A stretch of 64,000 bases of DNA from an uncultured Phycisphaerales bacterium (GCA_903871935.1 CAIQIQ010000081.1:1-64000); one strand, 5' to 3'. Positions 19,163-28,201 are shown, numbered from the stretch's first letter. Notes: generated by a model from the letters alone, not told the origin. Numbers and translations: made by a program.

Positions 19163-21067
19163 TCAGATCAGCTTCTTCAGCGTCTGCATGATGCCCTCGG
19201 GATCAAGTCCCTGATAGCCCACCTGCTGCCATAGCCCGCCGGGCCCACCTCGATGCACGCCGATGTGGTTATATCGGCCGCAAAAGCCGCGCTTCAACAG
19301 TTCGCTGCCGAAGCGACTGCCCAGTCCGGTCTTCACATTGAAACCCTCAGCGACCATCACAAAGGGGCTGTCGGCCAGCATCTTCATGGTCGCCTCATCG
19401 TACACGTTCAGCGTTGGCTTATTGATCAGGCCAACCTTTACCCCTTCGGCCTGCAGGCGGATGACCGCATCGAGGGCACGATACAGTGTGTCGCCGAAAG
19501 AGACGATGTAGCCACCACCGGCCGGCGCCTGACGGACGATCTCATCCTCGCCGATCTCAAACGTATAGCCCCCGCCGTAGAGCGGCGTGCCATCTTCCCT
19601 AAGGATGTCAGGAACGGCTGAGCGCGTCGTGAACACGAAACGAATCCCCGGATCATTGAAGATGCGCTCGATGCACGCCTTCATCTGGTGTTGATCGGCC
19701 GGAAAGTACAGCCGCGTGTTATCGTGGCCCTCTTCCGTCAGACCGTTATCGGCGAACATGTTATTGATGCCGAAATGGCAGGTGTTGTCGGCCATGTCAT
19801 CGCAGCCCGCATGGCTGAAATGCGCCAGAACATTGACGCCGTTCAGCCGCGCCATCGTAATCTCGGAGATGCACATCTCCAGGAATGCCGAGAATGTGCC
19901 GAAGATCCCCTGCTTGCCCTTCTCCATGCCAAAGCCAGCCGCCGACGAGAAATTGCCGCGTTCCATAATGCCGGCCGAGATGTATATCTCAGGGAACTTC
20001 TTGTGAATGTGGTGCAGGCCGCACGAGCCTTCAAGATCGCAGTCAAACACGCGGACACTGGCCAGGCGCTGCTCGGGCGTCATCTTCTCAAGCTGGGCAT
20101 TGATCAGCTTGCCGAAGTCGTCGCGGTTCTTGCCCGCGCCGGTCGACCCCTTGTACACATGCGTGATCTTCTCACCCTTGACGTTCTTCAGGTAATCGGC
20201 AGCGATCTTATTACCGCGTTTTTCAAGATAATTGATCGCCGTGGCGGTCTTAATGACGTCGTGGGCGTGATTGGAGCCTTCCAGGCCTTCGATGCCCGGG
20301 GCCATCTTACGGCTTACGACAACCGCCACCGGGCCGGCCGTGGTGCACGCCTGCGCCAAGGCAGCATAGATCGCATCAACATCATCACCGCTGACGCGCA
20401 ACACCTTCAGGCCATGCCCCTCAAGCGTGCGGGCGACGTCATACCCGGGCATGTACTTGCTGGGGTAACCAGCGATGGTGACATCATTGTTATCGACGAT
20501 CAACTTGACGTTGAGCTTCTGGGCCACGCACAGACGGGCAGCTTCGGCGTCATCCCCTTCCATCTGCGAGCCATCTGATCCGAGCATGAAAACGACCTTG
20601 CCAGGATTGGCGATGGCAACGCCGTTGACCAACGACCACATGTGGCCCAGCCGGCCGGAAGAGAACTTCACGCCCGGCGTAAGCCCGCGCTCAGGGTGCC
20701 CCGGTAGCTGCTGATTGAACTCGCGATAGTGATGGAGCTTCTCAGCCGGCATGGCGCCGTCGAGAACCGACAGCAGGTATTGCGTGGCCACGCGATGCCC
20801 TGCCTCATCAAACATGATGGGAAGGCCGAAGGCCGGATCATTGGCGCAAAAAGCGCGGGCAATAAGCACTTCCGGGACGGTGTCATAGGCGCCGCCCGTA
20901 TGGCCGCCCAACCCTTTGGCATCGGCGATAGCCGTAAAGAACACGATCGCATCGCGGCATATCTGGATATTGTGCCCCAGCGTGGCTTTCTGTTCCGCGG
21001 TTAGCTTGTTGCTGGCCGGGCTGAGTTTCAGCGGCTTGAGCTGTGACAGATCAACTTCAAATGGCAT
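19163..21067 (-). CDS. Transketolase
   Basis: 634 residues; ATG at 21067 directly after AGGAGAAAAC. TPP-dependent transfer of two-carbon units in the pentose phosphate pathway. 'DAKGLGGHTGGAYDTVPEVLIARAF' at the N-terminus, the TPP motif 'GSDGSQMEGDDAEAARLC' with 'LIVDNNDVTIAGYPS', then the pyrimidine domain ('FDCDLEGSCGLHH', 'SAGIMERGNFSSAAGFG') and C-terminal domain ('GYIVSFGDTLYRALDAV', 'INKPTLNVYDE'). The sequence is distant from E. coli TktA, as is usual for planctomycete homologues, but all three domains are present and full length. Confidence 0.88.
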   Translation of the reverse strand: MPFEVDLSQLKPLKLSPASNKLTAEQKATLGHNIQICRDAIVFFTAIADAKGLGGHTGGAYDTVPEVLIARAFCANDPAFGLPIMFDEAGHRVATQYLLSVLDGAMPAEKLHHYREFNQQLPGHPERGLTPGVKFSSGRLGHMWSLVNGVAIANPGKVVFMLGSDGSQMEGDDAEAARLCVAQKLNVKLIVDNNDVTIAGYPSKYMPGYDVARTLEGHGLKVLRVSGDDVDAIYAALAQACTTAGPVAVVVSRKMAPGIEGLEGSNHAHDVIKTATAINYLEKRGNKIAADYLKNVKGEKITHVYKGSTGAGKNRDDFGKLINAQLEKMTPEQRLASVRVFDCDLEGSCGLHHIHKKFPEIYISAGIMERGNFSSAAGFGMEKGKQGIFGTFSAFLEMCISEITMARLNGVNVLAHFSHAGCDDMADNTCHFGINNMFADNGLTEEGHDNTRLYFPADQHQMKACIERIFNDPGIRFVFTTRSAVPDILREDGTPLYGGGYTFEIGEDEIVRQAPAGGGYIVSFGDTLYRALDAVIRLQAEGVKVGLINKPTLNVYDEATMKMLADSPFVMVAEGFNVKTGLGSRFGSELLKRGFCGRYNHIGVHRGGPGGLWQQVGYQGLDPEGIMQTLKKLI

Positions 21068-21157
21068 GTTTTCTCCTGATAAACCCAACACAGTGGGAAC
21101 TCATTTTGCGGCGGGCAGCATTGTCTATAAAGGGTAAACGTAAGCAAGATCGGCCGC

Positions 21158-22636
21158 TCACCCCAACTTCGCCTTCATCCGCTCCTGCACCAGCTTCGGA
21201 TTCAGCCCCTTGGCGCTCTTCATCACCATCCCCATCAGCGACCCAAATGCGGCTTGCTTGCCCGCTCTATAGTCCTGCAGGCTCTTGGGGTTCTGGGCGA
21301 TCAGGGCATCAATCGCAGCATCAATCGCCCCGGTATCCGAACTCTGAATCAGGCCCAGGCTCCCCGCAACCTGCTCGGCCGGCGCATCTCCTTCAAGCAG
21401 CTTGTCAAACACCGCGCCCGCCGCCGATGCCGCCAGTTTGCTCGCGTCAATCAGCTTCGCCACTTCCGCAAAGCGAACCGGCGTGATCGGCAACTTGCCC
21501 ATCGAGACCCCCCGCTCATTAGCCAGCCGCTTGCCATGCGACAGCAGCAGGTTGCAGGCTCGCTTGGCATCAGCGCCTGCAGCGATAATTGCATCATAAA
21601 AGTCGGCCGTGGCGCGATCGTCAGCGATGATGGCCGCATCAACCGCAGAAAGCCCACAGACCTCGCAATACCGCTTCAACCTCGCGGCCGGCAACTCGCC
21701 AATCGAAGCCTTGATCTCCGCCAGCCACGCATCGCTCACCTCGACCACCGGCAAGTCCGGGTCAGGGAAATAGCGATAATCGTTCGCCTCTTCCTTGTCG
21801 CGCTGGTGGAATGTCACCTCGCGCGAAGAGTCCCAACCATACGTGCTCTTCTTGCCCAGCGATCCGGTCTCGATCCACTGCTGCATCTGGCGTTGGATTT
21901 CGTAGTCGCTGGCCTTGCGCAGAGCTTCAAAGCTATTGAGGTTCTTGATCTCTGTGATCGCGGTCTTGATCACCTTCCCATCGCCATCGGTGATATGGAC
22001 GTTGATATTGGGCTCAAAGCGCATGTGGCCCATCTGCATCTGGCCTTCGGATACACCCAGGTGCTGCACCAGCCGCTGCAACTCCTGCCCATACGCCGCC
22101 ACTTCTTCACCGGAAGACAGATCCGGCTCCGTCACAATCTCCAGCAGCGGCGTCCCCGCCCGATTCAGGTCAACAATGCTGTGGTCAATCGTGAACCCGC
22201 CAGGCGCCTCATGCAGCAGCTTGCCGGCATCCTCTTCCAGGTGCGCCCGGCGGATGCGGACGCTCTTCGTGCTGCCATCGGGCAGCGGGACAATGAACGT
22301 GCCTTCCCCGCAAAGTGGCAGGTCATACTGACTGATCTGATAGTTCTTGGGCAGGTCGGGATAGTAATAACTCTTACGGTCCCACTTGGTGTGGCGATTG
22401 ATCTTGCACCCCATCGCCAAGCCGACTTTCATCGACCACTCGACCGCCTTCTTATTCATCACCGGCAACACGCCCGGCAGACCCAGGATAACCGGATCAA
22501 CCAGTGTGTTCGGCGCAGCGCCGAAATTCGTCGCCCCATTGGCGGCCGACGTAAACATCTTGGAAGCTGTGGCCAATTGCACATGTACTTCCACGCCGAT
22601 CAGAACCTTAAAGCTTTTAATGATACGCTCAGCCAA
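21158..22636 (-). CDS. gatB: Asp/Glu-tRNA amidotransferase subunit B
   Basis: 492 residues. GatB is the kinase/tRNA-binding subunit of GatCAB, which turns misacylated Asp-tRNA-Asn or Glu-tRNA-Gln into the amide form. Seen: 'VLIGVEVHVQLATASKMF', 'KWDRKSYYYPDLPKNYQISQ', 'DLNRAGTPLLEIVTEPD', 'EIKNLNSFEALRKASDYEI', 'DYRYFPDPDLP', and a YqeY-like C-terminal domain. No ATG fits the family opening; TTG at 22636 ('LAERIIKSFKVLIGVE') follows AGGAG at a good distance, so I chose it. gatA and gatC are not in the window. Confidence 0.94.
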   Translation of the reverse strand: MAERIIKSFKVLIGVEVHVQLATASKMFTSAANGATNFGAAPNTLVDPVILGLPGVLPVMNKKAVEWSMKVGLAMGCKINRHTKWDRKSYYYPDLPKNYQISQYDLPLCGEGTFIVPLPDGSTKSVRIRRAHLEEDAGKLLHEAPGGFTIDHSIVDLNRAGTPLLEIVTEPDLSSGEEVAAYGQELQRLVQHLGVSEGQMQMGHMRFEPNINVHITDGDGKVIKTAITEIKNLNSFEALRKASDYEIQRQMQQWIETGSLGKKSTYGWDSSREVTFHQRDKEEANDYRYFPDPDLPVVEVSDAWLAEIKASIGELPAARLKRYCEVCGLSAVDAAIIADDRATADFYDAIIAAGADAKRACNLLLSHGKRLANERGVSMGKLPITPVRFAEVAKLIDASKLAASAAGAVFDKLLEGDAPAEQVAGSLGLIQSSDTGAIDAAIDALIAQNPKSLQDYRAGKQAAFGSLMGMVMKSAKGLNPKLVQERMKAKLG

Positions 22637-22912
22637 GTTGCGGCTCCTATCTGTAACCGAGGGAAGTATAACGGATGATGGCCAATACCGTAACGACAAG
22701 CCAACGGCGACCGCAAAGGGACTGTGTGACACATCAGCGGCAAAAAGAGCGGTCGGGCGTAAGCCCGCCGGTTTCAGAGAATCAGCCCTGAATATTCACT
22801 GGACATTCGTCGACATGAGAGAACGCGAAGGCGAAATGGTGCCCTTTGCCCGTTCGTTGGTAATATGAAACAGCGTGCCCAACGGCTCCGGCTGTATTGT
22901 AGGAGATGGCAT

Positions 22913-23584
22913 ATGGATGAACCTACGCCCCTTGACTACGAACGTGTGGAGCCACGAAAAGCACACGGCCTGAGATTCATTCACTATGTACTAATCGTCA
23001 TCGTGGCCTTACTGGTGGCTTCGATCTTCGTGCCAAGCGGTGGCCACTCGCGAAGACAGGCCAATCAAATCAAGTGCGCCAGTAACCTCCGCCAGATTGG
23101 CCAAGGCATCCAGCTCTATGCTCAGGCTAACCTGGGCTTCTTCCCTCCCGACCTGCAGACGCTCGCCGCAACCCAGCCGCTTGGACTATCCGTAATGATC
23201 TGCCCCAGCACCTCCGACCAGACACCGGCCAATATCGGGGCTATCAGTGCTGCGGGCAGATGCTCCTATATCTACGTTGGTGCGAACCTGACCTCCAAAG
23301 CCGACCCAAGTTGCATTCTGGCACTCGAAGACCCGGCCAACCACAACCTCGAAGGCGGCAACATCCTCTTCGCCGACGGCCACGTGGAGTTCTTTGTCCT
23401 CCCCGAGTTCCAGTTCTTCCTCAACGAACTGAACGCCGGCCGAAACCCACCATCCACCCAGACACCCGCTCTCTCGAAAGCCGCCGCCGAACAGGACTAC
23501 CAGAAGAACTGGAAATCCCGCATGCCCCAACTCAAATCCGGCGTCTGGCGCATCCCCACCACCCAGCCCGCAAAGGCCCAATAG
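22913..23584 (+). CDS. Prepilin-like protein with H-x-DG motif, paralogue 1
   Basis: 223 residues; ATG behind AGGAG. Cytoplasmic start, one membrane span near residue 25-42 ('YVLIVIVALLVASIFV'), then 'RRQANQIKCASNLRQIGQGIQLYA', the core of the planctomycete type II pseudopilin-like family, and 'GGNILFADGHVEF' (a His 11 residues before Asp-Gly, one more than the usual spacing). The classical prepilin cleavage motif is missing, so it may simply be membrane anchored. Its closest relative is the gene at 27229-27909; the last 60 coding bases are nearly identical in the two. Confidence 0.75.
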   Translation: MDEPTPLDYERVEPRKAHGLRFIHYVLIVIVALLVASIFVPSGGHSRRQANQIKCASNLRQIGQGIQLYAQANLGFFPPDLQTLAATQPLGLSVMICPSTSDQTPANIGAISAAGRCSYIYVGANLTSKADPSCILALEDPANHNLEGGNILFADGHVEFFVLPEFQFFLNELNAGRNPPSTQTPALSKAAAEQDYQKNWKSRMPQLKSGVWRIPTTQPAKAQ

Positions 23585-23593
23585 CTCCGTGGA

Positions 23594-23610
23594 GCAGGCT
23601 TGTAGCCTGC
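23594..23610 (+). terminator. Hairpin after paralogue 1
   Basis: GCAGGCT (23594-23600), loop TGT, AGCCTGC (23604-23610), nine bases after the stop codon. The second paralogue has the hairpin GCAGCCT-TGC-AGGCTGC at the same place: two stem pairs are exchanged in a compensating way. There is no T-run, so a transcript end or an RNA-stabilising stem is possible. Confidence 0.5.
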
Positions 23611-23702
23611 TTCCCCAGCGCCACCGTCCGCCATAACGGCCCAGACCTGTAGGTACTTGCCTGCGCTTTATGCGTGAACGTGCCCCCCATATGTTCTGAC
23701 GT

Positions 23703-23939
23703 ATGCGAACGACCATCGACATCAACGATGAGCTATATCGCCGGGCGAAGGAGATGTCCATGCGCAGCGGCCGCCCATTGAAAGAGATTATCGAAGATGC
23801 GTTGCGCCTTGCCCTCAGAGAGCCCGAATTTCCGCAAAGCAAGCGACTGAAGCTGCCGGAATCAAATGCGTTTCCTGGCGTACGGCATGGCGTGAACCTG
23901 GACAGTAGTGCTGCATTGCTGGAGGAAATGGAGAGCTAA
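23703..23939 (+). CDS. VapB-type antitoxin
   Basis: 78 residues: 'MRTTIDINDELYRRAKEMS' is a ribbon-helix-helix DNA-binding domain, followed by 'GRPLKEIIEDALRLAL' and an acidic, flexible C-terminus ('NLDSSAALLEEMES') that in VapB proteins wraps round the toxin. Complete by length. The VapC reading frame would begin immediately after its stop (ATG at 23941) but is mostly deleted, leaving an antitoxin without a toxin. No obvious ribosome site before the ATG; these operons are usually autoregulated. Confidence 0.82.
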   Translation: MRTTIDINDELYRRAKEMSMRSGRPLKEIIEDALRLALREPEFPQSKRLKLPESNAFPGVRHGVNLDSSAALLEEMES

Positions 23940-23940
23940 G

Positions 23941-24086
23941 ATGAATGCCAAGGGGAAATCGTTCCCGATGCATATCATGCCTCTCTCGCCATCGAGCATG
24001 GTTGCGAGTGGATCTCAACCGACCAAGATCACGCGCGGTTTGCGGGCCTGACATGGCGGCGCCCCTTCGCGGGCGCATCCTTGTGA
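23941..24086 (+). pseudogene. VapC (PIN-domain toxin) remnant
   Basis: The ATG at 23941, one base after the antitoxin stop, is where vapC should begin, but after a few codons the sequence jumps, in another frame, into the C-terminus of a PIN domain: 'GEIVPDAYHASLAIEHG' then 'CEWISTDQDHARFAGLTWRRP' (frame of 23967, stop TGA at 24084). The D-A-Y-x-A-x-L-A-I-E-H-G and T-D-x-D-x-x-R-F segments are the third and fourth acidic motifs of VapC. A full VapC has about 130 residues; roughly 90 are missing, including the first catalytic Asp. An internal deletion is the simplest reading. Confidence 0.8.
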
Positions 24087-24210
24087 AGCAGTCAGCCTGC
24101 TGTACCTCTCGCACACAAACGTAGAGCGCGGAGTCCATGCCTGCGGTGATACCCAGCGCCGGGACCTTCCCTCGCCTTCCACACCCGCGGCCAGCATTGC
24201 CTCGCTTGAG

Positions 24211-24243
24211 TAAGCATCCACGCCCGTAGGGCGTGGATGCTTA
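24211..24243 (-). terminator. Perfect 15-bp hairpin at a gene end
   Basis: TAAGCATCCACGCCC (24211-24225), loop GTA, and its exact complement (24229-24243). The stem includes the TAA stop of the leftward gene ending at 24241. It has no following T-run, but position and strength suggest transcript termination or 3' protection. Between the VapC remnant and this stem (24087-24210) nothing else is seen. Confidence 0.6.
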
Positions 24244-25881
24244 CTTACCGCCCCACTGGTCATAACTGTTAACCAGCTCGAAATACTCCTTCATATGTCC
24301 AAACCCGCTGCCCCACTGCGTATACATGAAACCCAGAATGTTCGGCACGCCGGCCGAATCCTTCTTCCACGTCGTGATGTTCTCTTTCATCCCTTTCGTC
24401 GTTGTCTGGTCGTAATAGCCGCACAGCACCTGGCTGTGCCCGCGATCGGCGAAGAACTTTAGGCCCTCCGGAGAGCTGACCCAGTTGCACACGATGACAT
24501 CCTTCGCCAGCCCTGCCTCCGCCCCGCCCCACGTGCCATGCAGCAGATAGTAGTTCGCTGGCATCTTCTCGCCCTTGGCATTGGTCCAACCGGCCGGCCA
24601 GGCGTTCTGTTGCGGCGCGTACATATCACTCCACGTGTAGATCACGCTCTTGGGGTCCGCCGCCCGGATCATGTCGTACCCGCGCTTGGTAATGTCCGCG
24701 AGCGTCTTGCCTGGCGTCACCGCCTGATTCTCCCAACCGCAGATCCGAATCTCGTCAAAGTTCATGAAGTAATGCCCGGTATCCCACACCTTGGCGCATC
24801 CACTGACATCCTTCTGCATGATCTCGTACACCGCCGGATCTTCCAGCGTGATGCTGTTCTGGTCTGCGTAGATCTTGTAACTGTGGAAGAACGACACCAG
24901 GATCTTCTGCCCATCCTTGATCCGCGAGTTATCCGTCAACTCGATGTTGTTGTAGCGCCCTTTCTCCTGGTCAAAATCTCCCGACCCCTGGGAAATCTGC
25001 GGGTCCACCAGCCGCTTAAAATCCTTCCCTTCCTCGTACACCGTCTTGCCATCTTCGCTGGTCACCTTCAGCGGCGTCAGATCCTGCTTCAGATTGTCCC
25101 GCCGCAGGATGAACAGTGGCCCGGCCAGTTCGATCTTCACATCCTTCACCAGCTTCAGATCCGCCACCTTCACCCGGAACAACACTGAATCGCTGTCCAG
25201 CGTGTTGAACGTGTTGGTCGACACCCACTCATCGCCCTTCTGTGCCATGTGCGTGTTTGTCCGCGTCAGCCAGCGCATCCCATCGCCGACATGCCCGGCC
25301 GCCCGGAACGGCTCCTTCTCATCCTGGCCATCCTGGTCCTTGGAGAACGGATACGCACTAGTCCGCAACGTCACCTTGTAATACATAAACTGCGGCAGCT
25401 TCATTTCCTGCCTGTACTCGCCATCCTCCACCTTTGACATGAACTTGGCCGCATCCAGAATCGGCGTCGAATCGGGCGCCGCCGTCTTTCCCTTGACGAC
25501 AAACGGCATGTCCTTCACCGGCAACCCCGCACCCAGATTCGGGTTAAACCCCAGGTAACGCCCCGAATACCCGAACGCAAACACCGACGGCACCAGGGTA
25601 ACGCCCATGTCCTTGGCCGCCTTCTTCACCTCGCCCACGCGCGCCACATATTGCGCATTATCCGCGCTGCGCAGCCAAGCGCTGTCCCCCACCAGAATAT
25701 GCGTGCACCCGCAATCTTTGCTCTGCTTCATCAGCGCGATGAACTGCTTCATCCCCGCATCGCTGCTTAAGTTCGCATTGCACATGTTCCACTGCTGGGA
25801 ATACTTCTCCTGCCCCTGAGCTGCACTCGCCACCAGCATCGCCAGCAAACCGCACGCACAAAGGATCAGTCGTTTCGTCAT
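24241..25881 (-). CDS. Secreted TIM-barrel glycosidase-like protein
   Basis: 546 residues; ATG at 25881 behind CGGGAG. A standard signal peptide ('KRLILCACGLLAMLVASAAQGQ'), so exported. The body alternates helices and strands: 'DAGMKQFIALMKQSKDCGCTHILVGD', 'EVKKAAKDMGVTLVPSVFAFGYSGR', a beta-rich insert (about 140-350), then 'HYFMNFDEIRICGWEN', 'GYDMIRAADPKSVIYTWSDMYAP', 'ILGFMYTQWGSGFGHMKEYF'. The N-F-D-E-I-R segment resembles the GH20-type catalytic D-E pair. No exact family recognised; a polysaccharide-related role is inferred. Same strand as the amidohydrolase upstream. Confidence 0.65.
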   Translation of the reverse strand: MTKRLILCACGLLAMLVASAAQGQEKYSQQWNMCNANLSSDAGMKQFIALMKQSKDCGCTHILVGDSAWLRSADNAQYVARVGEVKKAAKDMGVTLVPSVFAFGYSGRYLGFNPNLGAGLPVKDMPFVVKGKTAAPDSTPILDAAKFMSKVEDGEYRQEMKLPQFMYYKVTLRTSAYPFSKDQDGQDEKEPFRAAGHVGDGMRWLTRTNTHMAQKGDEWVSTNTFNTLDSDSVLFRVKVADLKLVKDVKIELAGPLFILRRDNLKQDLTPLKVTSEDGKTVYEEGKDFKRLVDPQISQGSGDFDQEKGRYNNIELTDNSRIKDGQKILVSFFHSYKIYADQNSITLEDPAVYEIMQKDVSGCAKVWDTGHYFMNFDEIRICGWENQAVTPGKTLADITKRGYDMIRAADPKSVIYTWSDMYAPQQNAWPAGWTNAKGEKMPANYYLLHGTWGGAEAGLAKDVIVCNWVSSPEGLKFFADRGHSQVLCGYYDQTTTKGMKENITTWKKDSAGVPNILGFMYTQWGSGFGHMKEYFELVNSYDQWGGK

Positions 25882-25936
25882 AATGAAGCTCCCGAGAGAA
25901 GAAGACCTGATCATACCATCACGGCGATGACCCGCA

Positions 25937-26962
25937 TCATACCATCCACCGCTTCATGAGCGTATCAACATCGGCCGCCAAAGACCGCGGTTTGGCCCCA
26001 ACCCTTCGCACGAAGTTATCCACACAGATCTTGCGTACGGCGTCGGCCGGCAGATTCAAACCATGCAGTTTCGGCCGTTCGTCCGGCGTCATGGCCGGAT
26101 CCTCCGGCACGTCGAACCGATCATCGGTCTCCAGGAACCGCCGGATCATCATGCCGCGATCCTGTCCCCAGCCGCAGCCCATGCCAAAATCGCTGCCATA
26201 GAGAATCCGGTCGGCGTACTTGATGAAAAACGCCCGCGCCTTCGCGTGGTTGGCAGTAAAATTGTGATACATCTCCACACCCGGCGCCAGGTCCAGCGCA
26301 TAGTTAGGATAGGTGTCCAGTAGCTTGGCAGCATCGTCAAGTCGATCCGAGAGGAAGAAGAAATGCGGCAGCGTCACGTTCAACTTCGGGTGCCGGAGGA
26401 AGACGCGTTCAATCTCCTCGTCGATCTGCTTCTTCTTCGGCACCGTTGAGTCATACCACCAACCGCGCGTGCGCGCCCATGGCGGCACGGTATGCTCGCT
26501 CCAGAATTCCGGCGGATCGCCCACGTGCCAGAGCACCGGGAACCGTGTTTCTTCCGCCCACTTAAGCATCGGCTCAAACAAGGCCCCATCCAGCGGATGC
26601 CCGACAAACTTGCGGAAATCGGGTTTGCCCGTAAGCAATTTGAGCCCATCGCACCCCATGTCGCGCAGCTTCTGCACCTGCTCGACCAGCGGCACGCGCG
26701 GCTTGTACGCGCCATCGGTGATATCACTAAAGTCCAGCCCGCCGAACACGAACACCTCTTCCGGCATCCGCTGTTTCATTTCCAGCGCCTGGCGAAACCC
26801 CTTCCCGTCGGGGTCATGTCGACTGCGCCCGATATTCTGGACCGCGAACTTGCGCGTGCCGGTGTACTTCAGGTCCGCCAGCAGCTTGTCACACATCTCG
26901 CGACCAGGCAGGTGAATATGCCCATCGATCAGCGGCAACGATTGATTGATCCCATCACTCAC
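25937..26962 (-). CDS. Amidohydrolase-2 family TIM-barrel hydrolase
   Basis: 341 residues; GTG start behind GGAGG. 'PLIDGHIHLPGR' gives the metal-binding H-x-H, with 'DGLKLLTGKPDFRKF', 'FPVLWHVGDPPEFW', 'LNVTLPHFFFL' and 'DRILYGSDFGMG', the last holding the conserved Asp of the family. Members decarboxylate or hydrolyse cyclic or aromatic carboxylates; the substrate here is not predictable. Placed 55 bases upstream of the secreted TIM-barrel gene, and may share a transcript. A single TTATCCACA lies inside it (26016-26024), probably by chance. The 266 bases upstream (26963-27228) show no gene. Confidence 0.8.
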   Translation of the reverse strand: MSDGINQSLPLIDGHIHLPGREMCDKLLADLKYTGTRKFAVQNIGRSRHDPDGKGFRQALEMKQRMPEEVFVFGGLDFSDITDGAYKPRVPLVEQVQKLRDMGCDGLKLLTGKPDFRKFVGHPLDGALFEPMLKWAEETRFPVLWHVGDPPEFWSEHTVPPWARTRGWWYDSTVPKKKQIDEEIERVFLRHPKLNVTLPHFFFLSDRLDDAAKLLDTYPNYALDLAPGVEMYHNFTANHAKARAFFIKYADRILYGSDFGMGCGWGQDRGMMIRRFLETDDRFDVPEDPAMTPDERPKLHGLNLPADAVRKICVDNFVRRVGAKPRSLAADVDTLMKRWMV

Positions 26963-27228
26963 TTCATATCCTCCCGCGCCTCAGCGCGAATCTTTATGAT
27001 GATGACGATGATGATGCCCCCGCCGCCAACTCATGTCAAAGACCCCACTAGAGCGCGGCGTCTACGCCCGCGGCCGTCACCAGCGCCAGGACCATGGCCC
27101 GCCATCCATCCCCACCGCGCCAGCGAACGTACGACGGCTTCGCTCCAAGCTGACGTCGCCCGCCCGACCCACGCCAAACAACATGAAATGGCATACCCCC
27201 AGCTACGGCTGTACTATGGGGGCCAGCA

Positions 27229-27909
27229 ATGGACGAAAGACCAGTGCTTGACTATGGCCGGCCGGAACGCCGCAACGGGACGAATGTCCCGCTCCCAATT
27301 GCCTTGGCCATTATCGCTGTGGCAACGGTGCTGCTTTGGGTGGTGATTGGCCCGGGCGGCCATTCACATTCGCGCGAAAAGGCCAATCAGATCAAGTGCG
27401 CCAGCAACTTGCGCCAGATCGGCCAGTCAATGCAGCTCTACGCGCAGGATAACGGTGGCCTCTTCCCGCCGAACCTGCAAACGCTGGCCGGGACCCAACC
27501 GATTGGATTGGACGCAATGGTCTGCCCCAGCAGCCCCGACACCAAGCCCCCGAATACTGCGTCAATCGGCAGTCCATCTGGATGCTCCTACATCTACGTC
27601 GGTGCCGACTTGACATCGAAGGCCGATCCAGACTGCATCCTCGCGCTCGAGGACCCTGACAACCACGGCCTCACAGGCGGCAATGTCCTCTTCGCCGACG
27701 GCCACGTAGAGTTCCTCGATCTTCCTGCGATCCAACTCATCCTCCTCCAGCTGAACGCCGGCCGCAACCCACCCGCCTCCCTCACCCCAACCCTCTCCCA
27801 AGCCGCCGCCGAGCAAGACTACCAGACCAACTGGAAATCCCGCATGCCCCAACTCAAGTCCGGCGTCTGGCGCATCCCCACCACTCAACCCTCCACCACT
27901 CCCCAATAG
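27229..27909 (+). CDS. Prepilin-like protein with H-x-DG motif, paralogue 2
   Basis: 226 residues, same plan as the gene at 22913: short start 'MDERPVLDYGRPERR', one membrane span ('PIALAIIAVATVLLWVVIG'), 'REKANQIKCASNLRQIGQSM', 'CSYIYVGADLTSKADPDCI', 'GGNVLFADGHVEFLDLP', and an end 'NWKSRMPQLKSGVWRIPTTQP' that is shared almost letter for letter. The middle differs much more than the 3' end, suggesting gene conversion or strong constraint on the tail. The pair encloses 3.6 kb with the broken toxin locus, the TIM-barrel gene and the amidohydrolase. Confidence 0.75.
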   Translation: MDERPVLDYGRPERRNGTNVPLPIALAIIAVATVLLWVVIGPGGHSHSREKANQIKCASNLRQIGQSMQLYAQDNGGLFPPNLQTLAGTQPIGLDAMVCPSSPDTKPPNTASIGSPSGCSYIYVGADLTSKADPDCILALEDPDNHGLTGGNVLFADGHVEFLDLPAIQLILLQLNAGRNPPASLTPTLSQAAAEQDYQTNWKSRMPQLKSGVWRIPTTQPSTTPQ

Positions 27910-27920
27910 CCCCCCGTGGA

Positions 27921-27937
27921 GCAGCCTTGCAGGCTGC
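27921..27937 (+). terminator. Hairpin after paralogue 2
   Basis: GCAGCCT (27921-27927), loop TGC, AGGCTGC (27931-27937), in the context GTGGAGCAG...CTGCTTCC, which is also present after paralogue 1. The stem differs from that one by paired changes. Confidence 0.5.
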
Positions 27938-28004
27938 TTCCTCAGCACCACCACCCGCCAACCCGGGCCGGGCTCTCCAGCCACGCCGCATGGGGGTGTG
28001 CGAT

Positions 28005-28130
28005 TGTGGATAAGTGAGGAGATGCGCAAGTTCTTCGCGGGGTACCTCCATGGCGATAGGTGCTGTCGTAGCAAGTAGTTAGGAGAACAATGGGGGAGGA
28101 GGTGCGCAAGTTGTTCGGGCTTGTGGATAA
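28005..28130 (-). repeat. Boxed intergenic element, copy 2
   Basis: On the minus strand, with TGTGGATAA at 28005-28013 and 28122-28130, again exactly 117 bp apart. The associated words read GATGCGCAAGTT (28021-28032) and GGTGCGCAAGTT (28101-28112), and the GGTACC core is at 28041-28046. Alignment with copy 1 extends over the whole 126 bp. It lies between paralogue 2 and the aldo/keto reductase, in a 677-base stretch with no gene. Confidence 0.78.
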
Positions 28131-28201
28131 CTCGCAAAGGATGAAGGCCCGCCACGGCGGGTAAACTGCAGGATGAAGCATAGAAAGGGGGAGAAATCGA
28201 A

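Noticed and set aside
26016-26024. Seventh TTATCCACA as part of the boxed family
   Set aside because: It is single, inside the amidohydrolase coding sequence, and lacks the inner TGCGCA words.
28005-28130. Chromosomal replication origin
   Set aside because: Two DnaA boxes are too few, no AT-rich unwinding region or dnaA/dnaN/gidA genes lie nearby, and the same element occurs three times.
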